A DNA stretch of 64,000 nt from FEN-1219 sp963810755 (GTDB taxonomy: Bacteria > Pseudomonadota > Gammaproteobacteria > Steroidobacterales > Rariloculaceae): positions 434,001 through 498,000 of the forward strand of contig CAWEOP010000003.1 in the NCBI GenBank assembly GCA_963810755.1. The letters run 5' to 3'. Below, piece by piece: positions 60,290 to 64,000 of the stretch. The position numbers and the translations under genes are program-made. Every line of letters starts with the position of its first letter. The stretch's first letter is position 1. The notes under the pieces are model-generated. The model saw only the letters and a program-made list of their open reading frames with translations. It did not search any database and was not told the DNA's origin.

Positions 60290-63016
60290 CTACCCCGTCG
60301 TCTGCATCGCGTGCGCGATGCCGTTGATGCTCGCTGTGAGCGCCTGGAGCACCGCATCGTTCTGCCGTCCTGCGGCGCGCCAGCGCTCGAGCAAATCGAC
60401 CTGCAGGAAGCTCATCGGGTCGACGTAGGGATTGCGGAGGCGAATCGCGCGCCGCAGGATCCGCGACGCCTCGAGCAGCTCGCGTTGACGGCTGAGCCGC
60501 AGCACGAGATCGACGCAGCTCTTGTATTCGCGGCGAATCGCCGGGAAGAACTGCTCGTGCCGGGGGCCCGCGAGCCGCGAGTAGAGCGCCGCGATGTCCA
60601 GGTCGGCTTTCGCAAGCGCGGTACCGACGTCACCGAGCAGAACTCGAAAGAAATGCCACTTCTCGAACATCTCGACCAGCGAGTCTTCGCCGTGCTGCTC
60701 GATCGCCACCTTCAGTCCCGTCGCGACGCCGTACCAGCTCGGCAAGAGACAGCGGTTCTGCGTCCACGCGAAGATCCAGAGCGCCGCGCGCGGCTCCTCC
60801 GGCGCCTCACCGAGATGCTCGGCGCGCTCGGACTTGCTGCCGATGCGCTCGATCACGTCGATGGGCGTCGCTGCGCGGAAATAGCTCATGAAGTCGCCGG
60901 ACTCGTAGAGCAGGCTCTGATACGCGCCGCGGCTCGCGGTCGCGATGTCTTCCATGATCGCGTGCCAGCGCGCCTCCGAGGGATTCTCGGGCGGCGGCCG
61001 CGCGGTTACGAGCAGCACCGCGGAAAGCGTTTGCTCGAGGCTGCGCATCGCTATGCCGCGGAGGCCGTATTTCGCGTTGATGGTCTCGCCTTGCTCGGTC
61101 ATCCTGAGCCGGCCCGCGATCGCGCCGTGCGGCGCCGCGAGGACGGCTTCGTGCAGGTGCCCGCCGCTGCGGCTCATCGTCGCGCCGCGCCCGTGGAACA
61201 GCGTAAGGCCTATCCGGTGCTTCGCGGCCGTCTCGACGAGCGCGGCCTGCGCCTTGTGCAGGCTCCAGCGCGCCGCGGCGAAGCCGCCGTCGCGGTGGCT
61301 GTCCGAGTAGCCGAGCATCACGATCTGGTGGTCGCCGCGCCCGACGAGATGCGCGCGGTAGCGCTCGTCGGCGAGCAGCTTGTCCATGATCTCGGGGGCG
61401 CGTTCCACGTCCTCCACCGTCTCGAATAGCGGCGCGATGTCGAGCGGTACGGCCGCGCCCTTGGGGCCCAAGTGGCCCCACTTCGCGAGCAGCAGCACGC
61501 TGAGCACGTCGTCCGCGCCGTGCGCCATGCTCACGATGTAGGGTCCGATCGCGTCGCGGCCGTACTTGCGGCGGCAGTGCGCGATGGTCTGGAAAATTGC
61601 GAGCGTCCGCCGGCCCTCCGACGTGAGCGCTCCGATCGGCGACTCACGGCGTTCGAGCGCCTCCGCGAGCCGGCGCGTGCGCTCGGCGCTGTCGAGTGCG
61701 AGCCAGCCGTTCTCTTGCAGTGCCTCGCCGATCACGCGCCGATGCACGAGCGCGTTCTGGCGAATGTCGAGCGCGGCGATATGAAAGCCGAACGTGTGCG
61801 CGCGGCGCAGCGCGCGCCGTACCGCGAAGAGTCCCGCGTTGCGTCCCTTGTTCGCGCGCAGGCTGTCCGCGAGTAGGTCGAGGTCCGCGATGAACTCTTC
61901 GGGCGATTCGTACGGGAACGCGGCATCGGCGTAGGTCGCATGCAGTCGCGCGCCGACCAGCCTCAGGAATGCGCGATACGGCATTTGTCGATGCCGTGCG
62001 GGCAGGGAGCTCGCGGCCTCCTGGAAGTGGCCCGCATAGAGCTGCGCCTTGCGCTCGAGCTCTTCGGACACGCCGACGCGGCTGCCGCCCTGGCTCAGGT
62101 GCCCCGCGAGCTCTTGGGATTCGCGGTAATAAAGGTCGAGCACGAGCGAGCGCTGGCGCGCGAGCGTCTCGCGGATGCTCTTCGCCGTGACGTGGGGATT
62201 GCCGTCCATGTCGCCCCCGACCCACGTGCCGAAGCGCATGATCTGCGGCACGCGCACGCGCGAGCCCGGGTACGTCGCCTCGAGCGCGCTCTCGAGGCTT
62301 TCGTAGAACGGCGGGATCATCCGGTAGAGCACGTCCGTGAGGAAGAACAGCACGTGCTCCGCTTCGTCGCGCAGACGTATGCCTTCCTCGGGATGCTCCG
62401 AAGTCTGCCAGCCCGTCGTCATCTCCTGGCGGATCTGGCCGAGCGAGGCTTCGAGCTCCTGCGGCGTGAGGTACGGGTCCATCATCTCGACGAGATGGCG
62501 CGCGATGCTGTGCTCCTTGCGCAGCAGCGTGCGGCGCGTGACCTCGGTCGGCAGCGCGGTGAAGACGGGCTGGATCTGCACCGTGTTGATCACGCGCTCG
62601 ATCTCGTCCGCGCCGACGCCTTCGGCCTTGAGCCCCTGGAGGATGTCGAGGAAGCCGAACGGCTGCGGCGTCTTCGTGTCGCGCAGATAAGCGCGGCGGC
62701 GACGCAGCCGATGCACCTTCTCGGCCATGTTCACCATTTGGAAGTACGTCGAGAACGCGCGGATGAAGTCGCGCGCCGTGCTCGGCGCGAGCGCCCCGAG
62801 CAAGGTCTTGAGCTCGCTGTAGGCCGCGGTGTCGCCCTCGCGATGCGCGATCGCGGCTTTACGTGCCGTCTCCACGAGGTCGAATAACGCCTCGCCGCCC
62901 TGCTCGCGCACGATTTCGCCGACGAGCTCCCCGAGCCTATGCACGTCCTCGCGCAGCGCCTGATCTTTTTCGGCGAAAAAGATGTTGGCGCGGACGGTGC
63001 GTGAAGTGGATGACAT
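60290..63016 (-). CDS. ppc: Phosphoenolpyruvate carboxylase homologue with altered active-site motifs
   Basis: 908 aa, normal PPC length. In the family it makes oxaloacetate from PEP and bicarbonate, replenishing the TCA cycle. Conserved parts: GTWVGGDMDGNPHVTA, YSDSHRDGG, LTLFHGRGATMSRSGG, GLRGIAMRSLEQTL and YVDPMSFLQVDLLERW. Three motifs differ at catalytic places: TAHPTE is TALPTE (Leu155 for the key His), SDSxKD is SDSHRD (Arg575 for Lys), and GRGGxxxRGGG is GRGATMSRSGG (Ala612, Ser617). His608 and both Arg of that loop remain. ATG 63016 gives the family-like start MSSTSRTVR; the frame opens upstream to 63160. Confidence 0.9.
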   Translation of the reverse strand: MSSTSRTVRANIFFAEKDQALREDVHRLGELVGEIVREQGGEALFDLVETARKAAIAHREGDTAAYSELKTLLGALAPSTARDFIRAFSTYFQMVNMAEKVHRLRRRRAYLRDTKTPQPFGFLDILQGLKAEGVGADEIERVINTVQIQPVFTALPTEVTRRTLLRKEHSIARHLVEMMDPYLTPQELEASLGQIRQEMTTGWQTSEHPEEGIRLRDEAEHVLFFLTDVLYRMIPPFYESLESALEATYPGSRVRVPQIMRFGTWVGGDMDGNPHVTAKSIRETLARQRSLVLDLYYRESQELAGHLSQGGSRVGVSEELERKAQLYAGHFQEAASSLPARHRQMPYRAFLRLVGARLHATYADAAFPYESPEEFIADLDLLADSLRANKGRNAGLFAVRRALRRAHTFGFHIAALDIRQNALVHRRVIGEALQENGWLALDSAERTRRLAEALERRESPIGALTSEGRRTLAIFQTIAHCRRKYGRDAIGPYIVSMAHGADDVLSVLLLAKWGHLGPKGAAVPLDIAPLFETVEDVERAPEIMDKLLADERYRAHLVGRGDHQIVMLGYSDSHRDGGFAAARWSLHKAQAALVETAAKHRIGLTLFHGRGATMSRSGGHLHEAVLAAPHGAIAGRLRMTEQGETINAKYGLRGIAMRSLEQTLSAVLLVTARPPPENPSEARWHAIMEDIATASRGAYQSLLYESGDFMSYFRAATPIDVIERIGSKSERAEHLGEAPEEPRAALWIFAWTQNRCLLPSWYGVATGLKVAIEQHGEDSLVEMFEKWHFFRVLLGDVGTALAKADLDIAALYSRLAGPRHEQFFPAIRREYKSCVDLVLRLSRQRELLEASRILRRAIRLRNPYVDPMSFLQVDLLERWRAAGRQNDAVLQALTASINGIAHAMQTTG

Positions 63017-63180
63017 CGCGGCGGCTGACTCCCGAAGCGCCGTAGCCGGCGCTTCTTCGTCGGGGGCAAATTGTAACGCAGTGCGGCGGACGCGCCGCGG
63101 GCATCGCGGCTTTTTGCATCCCGCCGGCGGACGACTATATTGAGCGGGCCCGAACGTCACCGCACCTGGGGATCAAAGAA

Positions 63181-64000
63181 ATGCTTCGCGTTCGATTGGT
63201 AGCCGCCGCGCTCGCCTTGGGCGCCACTTGGCCTGCCGCCGCCCAAACCAGCAATGAGATCGGCAACGAGACCGGCAACGCTTTCGTTCCAGTCACCGAC
63301 AAGATGCTGCAGAACCCCGCTCCGGGCGACTGGCTCAACTGGCGGCGCACGCCGAACGGCTGGGCATTCAGCCCGCTCGATCAGATCAACAAGCGCAACG
63401 TTGCCAAGCTGACGCAAGTCTGGACCGCCGCGATGGGCACGGGCCCGCAGGAAGCCACTCCGCTCGTCTATCGCGGCGTGATGTACGTGCCGAACCGCGG
63501 CGACTATATCCAGGCTTTCGACGGCAAGTCCGGCCAGCTGCTCTGGGAGTACAAGCGAAAATTCCCCGAAGGCGTCATGGGCAGCACGAATCGGAGCTTG
63601 GCCATCTGGGGCACGACGCTGATCGACGCGGGCGGCGACAACCAGATCTACGCCGTCGACGCTCGCAGCGGCACGCTGGTCTGGGAGACGCCGGTGCACG
63701 AGCCGACGGTGCGCGCGCACGCGACCGCGGGTCCGTTGATCGCGGGCGGCAAAGTCATCACGGGCCGGCAATGTCAGCCCGACGCGACCTTCGAAGGGTG
63801 CGTCGTCACCGCGCACGACGCCGCCACCGGCAAGGAGCTGTGGCGCACGCATACCATTCCGCAGCCCGGCGAGCCCGGCGACGACAGCTGGGGCAACGTG
63901 CCGATGGAGCAGCGCTGGCACGTCGGCACGTGGATGGTGCCGAGCTTCGACCCCGTGCTGAACAGGATCTACATCGGCACGTCGGTCACGATACCGTCCG
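63181..64000 (+). CDS. PQQ-dependent alcohol/sugar dehydrogenase, 3' end outside window
   Basis: At least 273 aa. Signal peptide MLRVRLVAAALALGATWPAAAQ, then the quinoprotein beta-propeller: DWLNWRRTPNGWAFSPLDQINKRNVAKL, TPLVYRGVMYVPNRGDYIQAFDGKSG, YAVDARSGTLVWE, HDAATGKELWRTHTIPQPGEPGDDSWG and WHVGTWMVPSFDPVLNRIYIGTS. Periplasmic oxidation of an alcohol or similar, passing electrons through PQQ to a cytochrome or blue copper protein. Substrate not determinable. Divergent from ppc with its ATG at 63181. Confidence 0.9.
   Translation, partial: MLRVRLVAAALALGATWPAAAQTSNEIGNETGNAFVPVTDKMLQNPAPGDWLNWRRTPNGWAFSPLDQINKRNVAKLTQVWTAAMGTGPQEATPLVYRGVMYVPNRGDYIQAFDGKSGQLLWEYKRKFPEGVMGSTNRSLAIWGTTLIDAGGDNQIYAVDARSGTLVWETPVHEPTVRAHATAGPLIAGGKVITGRQCQPDATFEGCVVTAHDAATGKELWRTHTIPQPGEPGDDSWGNVPMEQRWHVGTWMVPSFDPVLNRIYIGTSVTIPS

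Noticed and set aside
1..64000. tRNA, rRNA, CRISPR arrays, transposases or prophage genes
   Set aside because: Looked for cloverleaf ends, direct-repeat arrays, DDE transposase motifs and phage proteins; found none I could support.

Overview
The window is GC-rich bacterial chromosome with dense housekeeping genes and no phage, insertion sequence, CRISPR array, rRNA or tRNA that I could see. Gene families and gene order (gmk-rpoZ-spoT-ridA-recG, yicC, rph-rdgB, ponA divergent from pilMNOPQ-aroK-aroB, tatABC, a Cox11/SURF1-type aa3 oxidase cluster, trkA, uvrD) point to a high-GC gammaproteobacterium, perhaps near Steroidobacterales, Xanthomonadales or Nevskiales. That placement is inferred from gene content, not from a marker-gene tree. 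In Pseudomonas many of these loci lie close to the replication origin.

Layout. 1-2976: two peptide-type transporters (OPT, cut by the window edge and frameshifted, and POT). 3020-4939: tatABC and dtd. 5438-11322: azurin, then a first haem-copper oxidase operon with a subunit II carrying CuA plus two c-type haem sites. 11379-13372: TPR protein, glutathione transferase and a divergent LysR regulator. 13411-16995: trkA and uvrD. 17088-24584: a second, mitochondrial-type aa3 oxidase with its assembly factors (ctaA, ctaB, SURF1, Cox11, a SCO-like protein). 24695-27509: bioC with an expanded repeat, bioB and comF. 27566-35261: ubiA, recG, ridA, spoT, rpoZ, gmk and yicC. 35425-37593: a PP2C phosphatase, rph and rdgB. 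37594-37899: an A+T-rich gap with DnaA-box-like sites. 37900-42735: rpmE, gltA, a small nucleotidyltransferase-like gene and a badly frameshifted ponA. 42736-49928: a cyclic-di-GMP-I type riboswitch followed by pilMNOPQ and an Ig-like lipoprotein, closed by a terminator. 49971-54791: aroK, aroB, dgt, pyrF and a DUF445 protein. 54807-59469: tesA-fadD, an orphan YbbA-type ATPase, a methyltransferase and an XRE regulator. 59544-64000: a YcgN-family protein, a large nested inverted repeat, a PEP carboxylase with altered catalytic motifs, and the start of a PQQ-dependent dehydrogenase.

How the genes fit together. The two oxidases, haem A synthesis (ctaA/ctaB), ubiA and azurin describe a flexible aerobic respiratory chain. 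A PQQ dehydrogenase could feed electrons into it. The riboswitch would place twitching-pilus assembly, and possibly the Ig-like surface lipoprotein, under second-messenger control. The same neighbourhood holds the (p)ppGpp enzyme gene spoT.

Sequence quality. OPT, bioB, gltA, ponA (six times) and pilN carry single-base frameshifts. Nearly all are one-base insertions that leave perfectly conserved protein on both sides. Sequencing or assembly error is the simplest explanation. Genes run mostly leftward before about 35.3 kb and rightward from there to about 54.8 kb, which is the pattern expected at an origin.
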